In this document: positions 24,119 through 33,607 of the stretch, piece after piece
How the letters are laid out: each line of letters starts with the position of its first letter
Position numbering within the stretch: the stretch's first letter is position 1
DNA from: Pseudomonas sp. K2I15
Lineage (GTDB): Bacteria > Pseudomonadota > Gammaproteobacteria > Pseudomonadales > Pseudomonadaceae
NCBI RefSeq assembly: GCF_002204795.1
Contig: NZ_NIXO01000013.1
Location: 1 to 64,000, forward strand
Direction of reading: 5' to 3'
Length of the DNA stretch: 64,000 bases
Translations under genes and position numbers: made by a program
The notes under the pieces: model-generated
Told to the model about the DNA's origin: nothing
Database searches by the model: none
What the model saw: the letters and a program-made list of their open reading frames with translations, nothing else

Positions 24119-24541
24119 ATGAATATTGGTGAACTGGCTGAACTCAGTGGGTTGGCGGCCTCGAAGATTCGTTTTTATGAAGCTCAGGGGCTGATTCAGG
24201 TTGAGCGGCAAACCAATGGCTATCGTCGTTATGCACCTCAAACCCTGCAGCGATTGCAGTTGATCCAAGGCGCGCAGCGGGCGGGGTTCAGCCTGCAGGA
24301 ACTGAAGGGGCTGATGCCGGATGCCTCGCCGAGTGAGGCTAGGCGTGCCGAAATTGTGCTTGGGCTTGAGCGCAAGATCGAAGAAATTGAAGCGATTCAG
24401 GCGGGCCTGGAGCAGAGCAAGGCAGAGTTGCGGGCGATGATCGCGACAGTCAAGGCCCACCCGGAAGGTGAGCCTTGTTTGATCAGCGGGAGTTCCCTCC
24501 CGCGTGCAAAGGTTACCAGTCGACTGCATAACTCAGGCTAA
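24119..24541 (+). CDS. MerR-family transcriptional regulator
   Basis: A 140-aa MerR protein. The winged helix MNIGELAELSGLAASKIRFYEAQGLI is followed by RRY and a dimerisation coiled coil (about 85-120, EIVLGLERKIEEIEAIQAGLEQSKAEL). A short tail holds a single cysteine in EGEPCLIS. The upstream-extended frame has no better start. It should bind the dyad in front of it and control both itself and the OYE gene. Its last 29 bases overlap the convergent end of the siderophore receptor gene. Confidence 0.87.
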   Translation: MNIGELAELSGLAASKIRFYEAQGLIQVERQTNGYRRYAPQTLQRLQLIQGAQRAGFSLQELKGLMPDASPSEARRAEIVLGLERKIEEIEAIQAGLEQSKAELRAMIATVKAHPEGEPCLISGSSLPRAKVTSRLHNSG

Positions 24542-26633
24542 ACGTGCGGCCTTCTGCATTCGGGTAGGGCGCGCGGGCGTTGGCCTGGGCAAACATGTTT
24601 TGGTAGTTGCGGTTGGTCAGGTTGTAGACCCCGCCCTCCAGGCGACCCACCGGCAAAGCTACCGAACCCAGCAGGTCGAACAGCGTGTAGCCCTTGATAT
24701 CGCGACCGTTGTTATCGTCGAAGGCTGCGTCATAGTTGGCCAGTCGCATGCCTTGCAGGCGCAGGTTGTAGTCGCCACGGTCGTAACCCACGAACGCAGT
24801 CGTCTTGGCGGGTGAAATGCGCGTGGCAGGCAGGTCGATCCATTTGCCGTTCTGGTTGGTCTCGCCCTTGGCGTAAGCGTAAGTGCCGCCCACCGACCAT
24901 TGATCCGTCACGTTGTAGGTCAGTGTCGTTTCCGCGCCGCGCACGCGCTCTTTCTGGTTTATCAAGCGCAGTACGCGGTCGTTGGCGTCATAGAACTGGG
25001 TGACGTCCGAGGTGTTCTCATACGCGGTGACGCTGGCCTGCCACTTGTCCCAGTTGCCACGCCAGCCCAACTCATAGCTGTTGACCTTGAGTGCCTGGGC
25101 ATTGAGTTTCTGGATGTCGTAAGTGCTGTTTACGTCGCGCAGGAAGCGCTGGATATCCGGCAGGGAAAAGCCCTGGCTGAAGTTGGCGAACACGTCCTGG
25201 TTTTCGCTCAGGTGGTACACCGCGCCGAGGTTGTACAAGGTGTCGTTGTATTTCAGGGTGCCGCCGGGAAGGGTCGCACGATTGCCTGTCTGGACGATTT
25301 CCCCGTAGGCAATGCTGTCGGAAATCTCGCTGTCGATCCATTCGCGACGTACACCGCCACGCAGTGTCCAGTCGCCAATGTCGTAGGACAGTTGACCGAA
25401 GATAGCTTTGTTGGTGGTGGTGATGTCCGGCCCCATTTCAAAGGTTGTGCCGGTCTTGGTGTAGCTCAGCCCATTGACCCTGTATTGGTCACCGCGCTGG
25501 GTTGAGGTTTCGTGATTGTAATCGGCACCCCAGACCAGTGTGCCAGTGGCCGGGCCGATGTCTGGCATAGCGCTTTCGATGGCTGCCCGCAGGCCGTATA
25601 CGTCCTGCACGCTATTGTTGTCGGAAATCCCGGCCCTGCCCCGTGACAGGTCCGGAAAGAACAAGGCGTCGGCGCGCCGCCAGTAGCTTTCGACCTGCAA
25701 GCCCTGGCCATAGAAGTCTTTGTCGGTGTAGTTGAGGTTAACGGCCTGGTTGTGGGTGAACGGTTGGTCATCCAGGTCCAGGCCTTTTACCGCGACGGCT
25801 TCGCTGGTGATGCGCGGGTTCTTGGTGTAGTGGGTGTCTTGTTGGTCTTTGTAGTCCTGCAGCGACAGGCTGATCTTCTTGTCGGCGTCCAACTCGTAGC
25901 CGAAGCGACCTTGCAGGTCGTAGGTGTCGGTGTCCATGTTGCTGCCCTGGGACGTGTCCTGGGGGATGCGGCGTCCATTACCGTCAAATTGATCGTTGCG
26001 TTGTACGCCGTTGGCCGATACGTACCAGTCCAGCGCGTCCTTGCGCCCGGTGGCGCTTTGGAACACGTCGTAGGCAAAGCCCTTCTTGTTGAGGTTGTTG
26101 CCGGAAGTCAGGCCAATCTTGCTGCGAAATGCCAGGTCCTCACCGTTGTTGCGCTTGGTGATGATGTTGATGATGCCGCCCGATGCACCCGCTCCGTAGA
26201 CACTGCTGGCGCCGGATACCACTTCGATGCGCTCGATGCTTTCCGGGGCAATGCTGTTGAGTTGACGGAAGTTGTCTCGCGTCGAGTTCTGGGAAACCCC
26301 GTCGATCAGCACCAGGGTGTTACGCCCGCGCAGGGTCTGGCCGAAGTTGCTCATGCCACCGGTAGAGGGGGAAATACCCGGGACCAGTTGTCCGAGGATG
26401 TCTGATACGCGTCGTCCCGCACCGGTTTGCCGGGTGATCTGCTCTTGATTGATCACCTGCACAGAGCCCGGAATCGAGGCGATGCTGGCCTCGCTGCGCG
26501 TGGCGGATACCACCACTTCCTGCAACTGCATGGCGTTGGGCGTGGTTGGCGCCGGCTCGGTTTGATCGGCCCACGCCGGGGTGCTCAACGAGCCGATAAA
26601 GGGCAACAGGATGGACAGTTGTATTTTTTTCAT
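24513..26633 (-). CDS. TonB-dependent siderophore receptor
   Basis: A 706-aa outer-membrane receptor. A signal peptide (to about residue 22, AWADQ) is followed by a TonB-box-like LQEVVVSATR near 38 and a plug domain (SVQVINQEQI, LVLIDGVSQ, ERIEVVSGASSVYGAGASGGIINI). A 22-strand barrel ends in aromatic Trp. It has no N-terminal signalling domain, so it does not itself drive a FecIR-type cascade. It is the third gene of the siderophore operon, 11 bases after the exporter, and should import the ferric form of the product. The start lies in an A-rich tract without a good ribosome site. Confidence 0.88.
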   Translation of the reverse strand: MKKIQLSILLPFIGSLSTPAWADQTEPAPTTPNAMQLQEVVVSATRSEASIASIPGSVQVINQEQITRQTGAGRRVSDILGQLVPGISPSTGGMSNFGQTLRGRNTLVLIDGVSQNSTRDNFRQLNSIAPESIERIEVVSGASSVYGAGASGGIINIITKRNNGEDLAFRSKIGLTSGNNLNKKGFAYDVFQSATGRKDALDWYVSANGVQRNDQFDGNGRRIPQDTSQGSNMDTDTYDLQGRFGYELDADKKISLSLQDYKDQQDTHYTKNPRITSEAVAVKGLDLDDQPFTHNQAVNLNYTDKDFYGQGLQVESYWRRADALFFPDLSRGRAGISDNNSVQDVYGLRAAIESAMPDIGPATGTLVWGADYNHETSTQRGDQYRVNGLSYTKTGTTFEMGPDITTTNKAIFGQLSYDIGDWTLRGGVRREWIDSEISDSIAYGEIVQTGNRATLPGGTLKYNDTLYNLGAVYHLSENQDVFANFSQGFSLPDIQRFLRDVNSTYDIQKLNAQALKVNSYELGWRGNWDKWQASVTAYENTSDVTQFYDANDRVLRLINQKERVRGAETTLTYNVTDQWSVGGTYAYAKGETNQNGKWIDLPATRISPAKTTAFVGYDRGDYNLRLQGMRLANYDAAFDDNNGRDIKGYTLFDLLGSVALPVGRLEGGVYNLTNRNYQNMFAQANARAPYPNAEGRTFSLSYAVDW

Positions 26634-26644
26634 TTTTTTCTTTT

Positions 26645-27856
26645 TTAGTGTTGAGAAGTGTTAGTTGAGGAAACGGTCGTTTCCGGCATTTTTGAGAAAG
26701 ACCGAATGGCGCGGATGCCCAGTGCAGCCAAGGCGTACGTGAGAGCGACCAGCCAGAAGCTGTGCGCCAACCCAATGACTCCCATGCCGATGCCTCCGAT
26801 CAGGGCTCCACATAACGCGCCGGCTTTGGCGGCGCTGTTGCCCAGGCCCAGCGCGAAGCCTTGCTGGCTGGACGCGACAGTGTTGGCGATCAACGTATAA
26901 GCGACGGGCAGTAGTGCCCCTTGCCACACGCCCCACAGCAATCGGCTGGCAATAAAACCTATCCATTCACTGGCTACGGCGGTAAAGGCCAGGGTCAGGG
27001 CACAGGCCCAGGCAACCCATTCGATGACGCGCAGGGTGTGCGCCGGTTGGTGGCGGTCGAATAGCCGACCCCACAGCGGCGCGGACAGCGCGAGCGTGGC
27101 AGCACTGGCGGCATAACTGGCGCCGATCAACCAGGCTGGCGCGTGCAGGATGTCGGCCACGTACAAGGCATAGAACGGCTGCGGCATCATTTTGGCCGCC
27201 TGAATCAGCACGATGACGCCGAGCATTGCCCCCAGCCAACCCTTGGGCAGCTTCGTATGTGCCGGCTTTTGTTTGTGTGGTGCGCGCTGCGTGTCGCTGG
27301 GCAAAAGCACACTGATCGCAGCGCACAACAGGCAAATGGCGGTAGCGCTGTAGCACAACAACGCGAACCCCGAGACATCCATCAGCCAGCCACCTAACAC
27401 CGGACCTGCCAGTGAGCCAACGGCCGTCGCCGATTGCAGGCGGGCAAGAATCTGCCCGCGTCCCCCGTCGCCACAGCAGGCCAATGCGTAGGCTTGGGCC
27501 GCCGCAATAAACCCGGCGAGCGCCCCTTGTGCGACCCTGATGCCTACCAATAACCAGGGGTCGAAGGTGATTGCGGCCAGGGCCTGACACACTGCCAGCG
27601 CCAGCAACGCCCGAATGATCATTGGCTTGTGGCCGGTCCGGTCACCCAGCCGCCCCCAGGCGGGAGTCAGCACCATCGCTGCCATCATCGGCCCGGCGTA
27701 CACCAGTGAAGACAGCAGGCCGGTGTACTGGGCATTGGCGACGCCGAGCAATTTCTGGATCTGCAAGGGCCAGAAAGGGCCGCTCATTTCCATGGCACCC
27801 ATGGACACCAGTTGAATGCAGACCAGCAACCGCAGGGCAGTGCTGTTAGTTGCCAT
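26645..27856 (-). CDS. MFS transporter, probable siderophore exporter
   Basis: A 403-aa major facilitator with twelve predicted helices. The MFS loop motif WGRLGDRTGHKP lies between helices 2 and 3. Its start overlaps the end of the siderophore synthetase by 11 bases and its stop is followed closely by the receptor gene. By analogy with the exporters of aerobactin-, legiobactin- and staphyloferrin-type clusters, it most likely secretes the siderophore across the inner membrane. Import of the iron complex is the alternative. Confidence 0.82.
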   Translation of the reverse strand: MATNSTALRLLVCIQLVSMGAMEMSGPFWPLQIQKLLGVANAQYTGLLSSLVYAGPMMAAMVLTPAWGRLGDRTGHKPMIIRALLALAVCQALAAITFDPWLLVGIRVAQGALAGFIAAAQAYALACCGDGGRGQILARLQSATAVGSLAGPVLGGWLMDVSGFALLCYSATAICLLCAAISVLLPSDTQRAPHKQKPAHTKLPKGWLGAMLGVIVLIQAAKMMPQPFYALYVADILHAPAWLIGASYAASAATLALSAPLWGRLFDRHQPAHTLRVIEWVAWACALTLAFTAVASEWIGFIASRLLWGVWQGALLPVAYTLIANTVASSQQGFALGLGNSAAKAGALCGALIGGIGMGVIGLAHSFWLVALTYALAALGIRAIRSFSKMPETTVSSTNTSQH

Positions 27857-29771
27857 CGGCTTGAACGCTCAGCGGGTTGCGCAGGCGTCCGACGATATCG
27901 GCATGGCTCTCCAGCAAGCGCATACGCATGAACGACTTGGCCGGCCAGTCCTGTTCCAGCAAGGCTTGGCGTTCCGTGGCCCAGCGCTGCGGTTCGACCT
28001 GGTCGCGCAGGTCGTCGAAGCATTGGCTGACCTGTGTGGCCAGATCACCCCATAGCAGCGCCTGGGGGATGTCGAATTCGCGAGCGCCGAGGAGCACCAG
28101 CTCGCCCAGATGGCACATGAAAACCGTGTGCAGCAGCTTGTCGCGCACGAAGCCTGCGTCGTCATACAGCGTCATCTTCGGGTCATGCAATTCGATATCC
28201 AGGCCCTGGGCGTGCAAGGTCTTGCGGTCGATACGGATATCACCGAAGTCACGCAACAGCAGGCGGCTCAATTGTCCATCCGCAGCCATGATCATGAAGC
28301 TGTTCTGTTGGTGAGCTTCGAAAGCTACCCCGTAGCGCAGGTACATATTCAGCAGGCCAGGCACTGCAATCGAAATGTAATCACGGAAGAACGCTTGCAT
28401 GGCGCCGCTATCGTCTTTGCCCTTGGCCAGCTGCACCCACTGTCGCAACAGCGGTCGGCCGTGTTGGTCGACGGCAAACAGGCTGCCGACTGGAACGGCT
28501 ATCTCCCCGGGTTGCAGCTGGTTCAGCGGGTTATCCCGGTACAGCACCGCCAGGTGCCGGGAACGTTCGTCGTCTGCTGGTTGCGGTTTGAAGTGCACGC
28601 CGATGCGCTCGGGAACGATGCCGAGAATCTTCTGAACCTGCGGTTCGCGTGCCAGGATGGTTTGCATCAAATGGCTGATACGCGGGCCCATGCGCGCCGA
28701 GCGTGGCGAAACGGTGCGCTGCACGCTGGTCAGGCGCAGTGAAACGGGCAGTTTGACCATCGGTGCCTCACGGCTGCCTTCGGGTAATACGGTGCGGAAT
28801 GACATGGTGGGATGTGCGGTAAACGCGACAATATCGGTCAGCACCAACAACCGGTCACCGATCTCGTTGGCAAAGGTCTGTGGCAGCTCCTGGCGTGCCT
28901 GCCACGGGTGCGCAGGCAGCGGCAGGTAGTCTGCGGCCTCAAGGCCTTGACGCGTCAGCACAGCCTTCAACTGCTGGGCCGCCTGTGGAAAGTGGCTTTG
29001 CCACCACTGCCAGTAGTCTGCGGTGCCTGCCAGTGATTCGACATGGGCAAACTGGCGATGCAGCGCGCAGAGGACCACCGGAAAGCGGGCTTCGAACTCC
29101 GGTGAAAAATCGATGACTTGATCGGTGCTCAAGCCAAGCTTGGTCTTGTAGTTGGGGTGCCATGGGTGGCCCAGGGTGCCCCATTGCTCAAGCAGCGAGG
29201 TCGGGTTGGCCACGCGTGGATCGTCCTTGAGCCAGCCCAGCAAATTGTCGCGATGCACCGGGTCCATGGCCTCGTGCAGCTGGAGCGTCCATTGCTCATG
29301 GAACGCCAGGCACAGCGTGTCGTTGGTGAAGCTATCATCGAGTTCTTCATTGAGGCGGCGCAGCACCTCGGGAGCGGCAGGTGCCTGGAGGTCCTTGTTG
29401 AGCAGGGTAAGCAGCTCTGAAGGAAACTGGACTTTGTGGGGTGGATGCTCATCGCTGTGTGCAGTGATGTCGCCACGCAGGTCCCAACTGCTCATGCGCC
29501 CCGGCAGCAAATGGTCGAAGCACAAACGGGTTTGGTCGCCAAGGGTCAACCAGCATCGCTGGTGGTCGTCATACTCAAGAGCGTTTGCGTTCAGTAACCC
29601 CTCACGAAACAGCGCCTGAATCAAACGCTGGAAGCTGCGCTCGGCAGCCGGTGCCAAGGTGTTGATCAGGGAGTCGAGTGTGATGCGGTGGGCTTGGAAG
29701 AGGGGAGTGCCGAGTGCCTCGCTCCAGCGAGTCAGTAGCAATTGCGGTTTTGTGCTGTATTCGTACTTCAA
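27846..29771 (-). CDS. NIS siderophore synthetase (IucA/IucC family)
   Basis: A 641-aa NRPS-independent siderophore synthetase. Typical motifs are LPAHPWQ, HPTMSFRT, the KLPVSLRLTSVQRTVSPRS strand near 350 and a C-terminal FhuF-like part (LLRDFGDIR, HDPKMTLYDDAGFVRDKLLHTVFMCHL). It adenylates a carboxylate, usually citrate, and condenses it with an amine. The start codon is TTG at 29771, with AAAGGA seven bases upstream and no ATG nearby. It is the only synthetase in the operon, as in the rhizoferrin-type loci fslA and lbtA. A Fur box lies about 70 bases upstream. The product is not known. Confidence 0.87.
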   Translation of the reverse strand: MKYEYSTKPQLLLTRWSEALGTPLFQAHRITLDSLINTLAPAAERSFQRLIQALFREGLLNANALEYDDHQRCWLTLGDQTRLCFDHLLPGRMSSWDLRGDITAHSDEHPPHKVQFPSELLTLLNKDLQAPAAPEVLRRLNEELDDSFTNDTLCLAFHEQWTLQLHEAMDPVHRDNLLGWLKDDPRVANPTSLLEQWGTLGHPWHPNYKTKLGLSTDQVIDFSPEFEARFPVVLCALHRQFAHVESLAGTADYWQWWQSHFPQAAQQLKAVLTRQGLEAADYLPLPAHPWQARQELPQTFANEIGDRLLVLTDIVAFTAHPTMSFRTVLPEGSREAPMVKLPVSLRLTSVQRTVSPRSARMGPRISHLMQTILAREPQVQKILGIVPERIGVHFKPQPADDERSRHLAVLYRDNPLNQLQPGEIAVPVGSLFAVDQHGRPLLRQWVQLAKGKDDSGAMQAFFRDYISIAVPGLLNMYLRYGVAFEAHQQNSFMIMAADGQLSRLLLRDFGDIRIDRKTLHAQGLDIELHDPKMTLYDDAGFVRDKLLHTVFMCHLGELVLLGAREFDIPQALLWGDLATQVSQCFDDLRDQVEPQRWATERQALLEQDWPAKSFMRMRLLESHADIVGRLRNPLSVQADGN

Positions 29772-29837
29772 GTGGTAGTCCTTTTGCGCAGCCTTGAGTA
29801 AAAGCAGGCGGAGGATACCGAGTTAAAATGCGGAAAC

Positions 29838-29857
29838 CAATGATAATCATTGTTATT
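29838..29857 (-). promoter_or_regulatory. Fur box of the siderophore operon
   Basis: CAATGATAATCATTGTTAT closely matches the Fur consensus GATAATGATAATCATTATC and lies about 70 bases upstream of the synthetase start, in AT-rich sequence. Iron-repressed expression of the three-gene operon is expected. The remainder of the 352-base gap up to aconitase B contains only the aconitase terminator. Confidence 0.85.
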
Positions 29858-30067
29858 CGCGGCTTTATATTTGCATTCTGATACAGCCGCCGGGCCTTTT
29901 CGAGGTTTGACTAAACTCCTCTAGCCCGCGGATTCATTGACCTTTGTGCGTGGTTTACATGTTTTGAAGGAGGCTCTGTATCGAAGTGTAAATATTCCCT
30001 ACGCAGATACAGGACTGGTCTTACGGAACATTTTCGACCGTTTCGGGTTGCCCGATTTTCAGCGCAC

Positions 30068-30104
30068 ATAAAAAAACGCCGCGTACCTTACGGTAGGCGG
30101 CGTT
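30068..30104 (-). terminator. Rho-independent terminator of acnB
   Basis: On the minus strand a GC-rich stem (AACGCCGCCTACC paired with GGTACGCGGCGTT, loop GTAA) runs into a tract of Ts, 20 bases after the acnB stop. Confidence 0.9.
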
Positions 30105-30123
30105 CGTTTACAGCAACAAAACC

Positions 30124-32724
30124 TTAGGCTTGAATCACAGGAATGTTGGCGTTTGCAGCAGCTTCACGGAACTCGGCGATCTGGTCAAAACTCAGGTAGC
30201 GATACACGTCGCTGGCCATGGTGTTGATCTTCGCAGCGTATTCCATGTACTCCTCGACGGTCGGCAGGCGACCCAGGATGGAAGCCACCGACGCCAGCTC
30301 AGCCGAAGCCAGGTAGACGTTCGCGCCGTCACCCAGGCGGTTCGGGAAGTTACGGGTCGAAGTCGACACGACAGTCGAGTTCGGCTCTACACGTGCCTGG
30401 TTACCCATGCACAGCGAGCAGCCCGGCATTTCCATGCGCGCGCCAGCCTTGCCGTAGATGCCGTAGTAGCCTTCTTCGGTCAGTTGGTGAGCGTCCATCT
30501 TGGTCGGCGGCGACAGCCACAGACGGGTTGGCAACTGACCCTTGACCTGATCCAGCAGTTTACCGGCAGCGCGGAAGTGACCGATGTTGGTCATGCACGA
30601 ACCGATGAACACTTCGTCGATCTTCTCGCCTTGTACCGACGACAGCAGACGGGCGTCGTCCGGATCGTTTGGCGCGCAGAGCACAGGCTCTTTGATGTCG
30701 GCCAGGTCGATCTCGATGATTTCAGCGTATTCGGCGTCAGCATCGGCAACCATCAGCTCAGGGTTGGCAACCCAGGCTTCCATCGCTTGGGCACGACGTT
30801 CCAGGGTACGCGCATCGCCGTAGCCTTCACCGATCATCCAGCGCAGCAGGGTGATGTTGGAGTTCAGGTATTCGGTGATGGATTCTTTCGACAGCTTGAT
30901 GGTGCAACCGGCAGCCGAACGTTCAGCCGAGGCGTCGGACAGCTCGAAAGCTTGTTCGATGCTCAGGTTGTCCAGGCCTTCGATTTCCAGGATGCGGCCG
31001 GAGAAGGCGTTCTTCTTGCCTTTCTTCTCTACGGTCAGCAGGCCAGCCTGGATCGCGTAGTAAGGAATGGCGTGAACCAGGTCACGCAGGGTGATACCAG
31101 GCTGCATTTCGCCTTTGAAGCGCACCAGGATCGATTCCGGCATGTCCAGAGGCATTACGCCAGTGGCTGCGGCGAACGCTACCAGGCCGGAACCGGCCGG
31201 GAACGAAATGCCCATCGGGAAACGGGTGTGGGAGTCACCACCGGTACCGACGGTGTCCGGCAGCAGCATGCGGTTCAGCCAGCTGTGGATGATACCGTCG
31301 CCTGGACGCAGCGATACACCGCCACGGGTCATGATGAAGTCAGGCAGGGTGTGGTGGGTGGTCACGTCGATCGGCTTAGGGTAAGCCGCGGTATGGCAGA
31401 ACGACTGCATTACCAGATCGGTCGAGAAGCCCAGGCACGCCAGGTCTTTCAGTTCGTCACGGGTCATAGGACCGGTGGTGTCCTGGGAGCCGACGGTGGT
31501 CATCTTCGGTTCGCAGTAGGTGCCTGGACGAACGCCAGCCACGCCGCATGCCTTGCCGACCATTTTCTGCGCCAGGGTGTAGCCCTTGTCGCTTTCAGCC
31601 GGAGCTTCCGGCAGTTTGAACAGGGTCGAAGGTGGCAGACCCAGCTCAACGCGAGCCTTCTCGGTCAGGCCACGGCCGATGATCAGCGGGATACGACCGC
31701 CGGCACGGACTTCGTCCAACAGAACCGGGGTCTTCATTTCGAAGGTGGTCAGGACTTCATCGCTGTTGTGCTTGGTGACTTTACCAGCATGCGGGTACAG
31801 GTCGATCACGTCGCCCATATTCATGTTGGTAACGTCGAACTCGATTGGCAGTGCGCCAGCATCTTCCATGGTGTTGTAGAAGATGGGAGCGATCTTGCTG
31901 CCGAAGCAGAAGCCGCCAGCGCGCTTGTTCGGCACAAAGGGAACGTCGTCGCCGAAGAACCACAGCACCGAGTTGGTGGCCGATTTACGCGACGAACCGG
32001 TACCGACCACGTCACCGACGTAGGCGATCGGGAAGCCTTGGCCGCGCATTTCTTCGATCTGCTTCATCGGGCCGGTTTTGCCTTGCTCATCCGGCACGAT
32101 GCCTTCACGGGCCATTTTCAGCATGGCCAGGGCGTGCAGCGGGATGTCAGGACGGGACCAGGCGTCCGGGGCAGGGGACAGGTCGTCGGTGTTGGTTTCG
32201 CCAGTCACCTTGAACACGCGCAGGCTGATCTTGTCGGCCAGGGTCGGGCGGTTCTTGAACCACTCGCCATCAGCCCAGGACTGGATCACGTCTTTGGCGT
32301 GCTGGTTGCCGTTCTTGGCTTTTTCCGCGACGTCGTGGAACGCGTCGAACATCAGCAGGGTGTGCTTGAGTTGGGCGGCAGCGACGGGGGCCAGTGTGGC
32401 GTCGTCCAGCAGCTCGACCAGGGTCACGATGTTGTAGCCGCCTTGCATGGTGCCGAGCAGTTCAACAGCGCGTTTCTTGTCGATCAGGGGAGAAGTGGCT
32501 TCGCCCTTGGCCAGGGCAGACAGGAAACCGGCCTTGACGTAGGCAGCTTCGTCAACGCCTGGTGGAATGCGGTTGGTGATCAGGTCAACGAGGAATTCTT
32601 CTTCGCCAGCCGGGGGATTTTTCAGCAGCTCGACCAGGCCTGCGGTTTGTTCGGCGTTAAGCGGCTGGGGAACGATACCCAGGGCTGCACGCTCTTCGAT
32701 ATGTTTGCGGTAGGCTTCAAGCAC
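30124..32724 (-). CDS. acnB: Aconitate hydratase B
   Basis: An 866-aa aconitase B, the length of the enterobacterial enzyme. An N-terminal HEAT-like domain is followed by the swivel domain ([18 protein letters not shown]). The catalytic core has iron-sulfur cysteine ligands in [11 protein letters not shown] and [11 protein letters not shown]. It interconverts citrate and isocitrate in the TCA cycle and can act as an iron-responsive RNA-binding protein. I chose GTG at 32724 ([14 protein letters not shown]) because this matches the family N-terminus and has GAGGG upstream; an in-frame ATG at 32739 and the frame start at 32751 lack ribosome sites. A long imperfect palindrome lies 110-250 bases upstream. 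Confidence 0.96.
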   Translation of the reverse strand: MLEAYRKHIEERAALGIVPQPLNAEQTAGLVELLKNPPAGEEEFLVDLITNRIPPGVDEAAYVKAGFLSALAKGEATSPLIDKKRAVELLGTMQGGYNIVTLVELLDDATLAPVAAAQLKHTLLMFDAFHDVAEKAKNGNQHAKDVIQSWADGEWFKNRPTLADKISLRVFKVTGETNTDDLSPAPDAWSRPDIPLHALAMLKMAREGIVPDEQGKTGPMKQIEEMRGQGFPIAYVGDVVGTGSSRKSATNSVLWFFGDDVPFVPNKRAGGFCFGSKIAPIFYNTMEDAGALPIEFDVTNMNMGDVIDLYPHAGKVTKHNSDEVLTTFEMKTPVLLDEVRAGGRIPLIIGRGLTEKARVELGLPPSTLFKLPEAPAESDKGYTLAQKMVGKACGVAGVRPGTYCEPKMTTVGSQDTTGPMTRDELKDLACLGFSTDLVMQSFCHTAAYPKPIDVTTHHTLPDFIMTRGGVSLRPGDGIIHSWLNRMLLPDTVGTGGDSHTRFPMGISFPAGSGLVAFAAATGVMPLDMPESILVRFKGEMQPGITLRDLVHAIPYYAIQAGLLTVEKKGKKNAFSGRILEIEGLDNLSIEQAFELSDASAERSAAGCTIKLSKESITEYLNSNITLLRWMIGEGYGDARTLERRAQAMEAWVANPELMVADADAEYAEIIEIDLADIKEPVLCAPNDPDDARLLSSVQGEKIDEVFIGSCMTNIGHFRAAGKLLDQVKGQLPTRLWLSPPTKMDAHQLTEEGYYGIYGKAGARMEMPGCSLCMGNQARVEPNSTVVSTSTRNFPNRLGDGANVYLASAELASVASILGRLPTVEEYMEYAAKINTMASDVYRYLSFDQIAEFREAAANANIPVIQA

Positions 32725-32835
32725 AGTTATTACCCTCATCAGTGGTCCCACGGGACGCTCATCCAGAAATGCACGGCACGCATGCGCTCAGGGGCTTTTT
32801 GGGCCGTAGAGCCAGCGCTGCCGGCAATCCTCACA

Positions 32836-32971
32836 GAAGCTGCTTTCAAAGTTTTACGCCTGCAGAACGGAGCTGATGAGGGTTGGCGCTGGCTATTTAC
32901 CGGGTAAATAACCATCGCCAACACCGTTCTTTAGGAACGACTGTGCTCGTGACGCTTTGAAAACAGCTTCC
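32836..32971. repeat. Long imperfect palindrome upstream of acnB
   Basis: The 394-base gap between acnB and the DUF1289 gene is dominated by a dyad of about 135 bases centred at 32901/32902. The inner arms are GTTGGCGCTGGCTATTTACC and its near-complement. The outer arms are GAAGCTGCTTTCAAAG and CTTTGAAAACAGCTTC, and AGAACGG / CCGTTCT stand in between. It could form a cruciform or a large hairpin in the acnB leader. No coding potential is seen. Confidence 0.7.
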
Positions 32972-33118
32972 AACGGATTATTGGCGCCTTACAAGGCCGG
33001 ATGATTCTACGGCAAAAAATTTCTAAAGGTAAGTTGCCTCGCCAAGTTTGCAGGGTGATGAACCTTAGACAAAGGGCTAACATGTGTGGCTGTTTCGCTG
33101 ATTTGTGCGTTGTCGACC

Positions 33119-33589
33119 ATGTCTAACCAAACCATCAAGACCCCCTGCGTCGGGCTGTGCTCCACGGTTTACGGCGATCTTGTGTGCCGGGGGTGTAAGC
33201 GGTTTCACCATGAGGTGATTCAGTGGAACGGGTATAACGAGGAAGAAAAACGTGCGGTTTGGCTAAGGCTGGAACAGTTGTTGGTGCAGGTTATGGCGGG
33301 GAAGCTTGAGGTGTTTGACCCCAAAATGCTGCGTGGGCAGCTGGAGCAGCGCAAGATTCGGTTTGTGCCGCATCAGTCGGAGTACTGCTGGGCCTATCAG
33401 TTGATTGCCCGGGGTTCGCGGGTGATCAGCAATCTGGAGGCTTATGGGATGGTGCTGATGCCGGAGTTTCGGGAGTGGAATCTGCCTGACCTGCGGGATG
33501 CGATTGACCGGGAGTTTTTTATTTTGTCGGAGGCGCATTATCAGCGATATATCGCGCCTGGGTTTCTCCGGGATGCGTTTGGGAGGTGA
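33119..33589 (+). CDS. DUF1289 domain protein
   Basis: A 156-aa protein with an N-terminal DUF1289 module of four cysteines, Cys10, Cys14, Cys23 and Cys26 (TPCVGLCSTVYGDLVCRGC), likely to bind a metal or cluster. A C-terminal part of about 100 residues follows (LEAYGMVLMPEFREWNLPDLRDAIDREFF). Function unknown. The ATG at 33119 gives the family start; the frame opens with GTG at 33086 without a ribosome site. It is divergent from acnB and followed by a repeat element. Confidence 0.82.
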   Translation: MSNQTIKTPCVGLCSTVYGDLVCRGCKRFHHEVIQWNGYNEEEKRAVWLRLEQLLVQVMAGKLEVFDPKMLRGQLEQRKIRFVPHQSEYCWAYQLIARGSRVISNLEAYGMVLMPEFREWNLPDLRDAIDREFFILSEAHYQRYIAPGFLRDAFGR

Positions 33590-33607
33590 TGTTTTTGCTG
33601 GGATTGA

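Noticed and set aside
30130..32907. A 925-codon open frame on the plus strand opposite acnB
   Set aside because: It mirrors the highly conserved aconitase B gene; the translation is low in recognisable motifs and reflects codon bias in GC-rich DNA.
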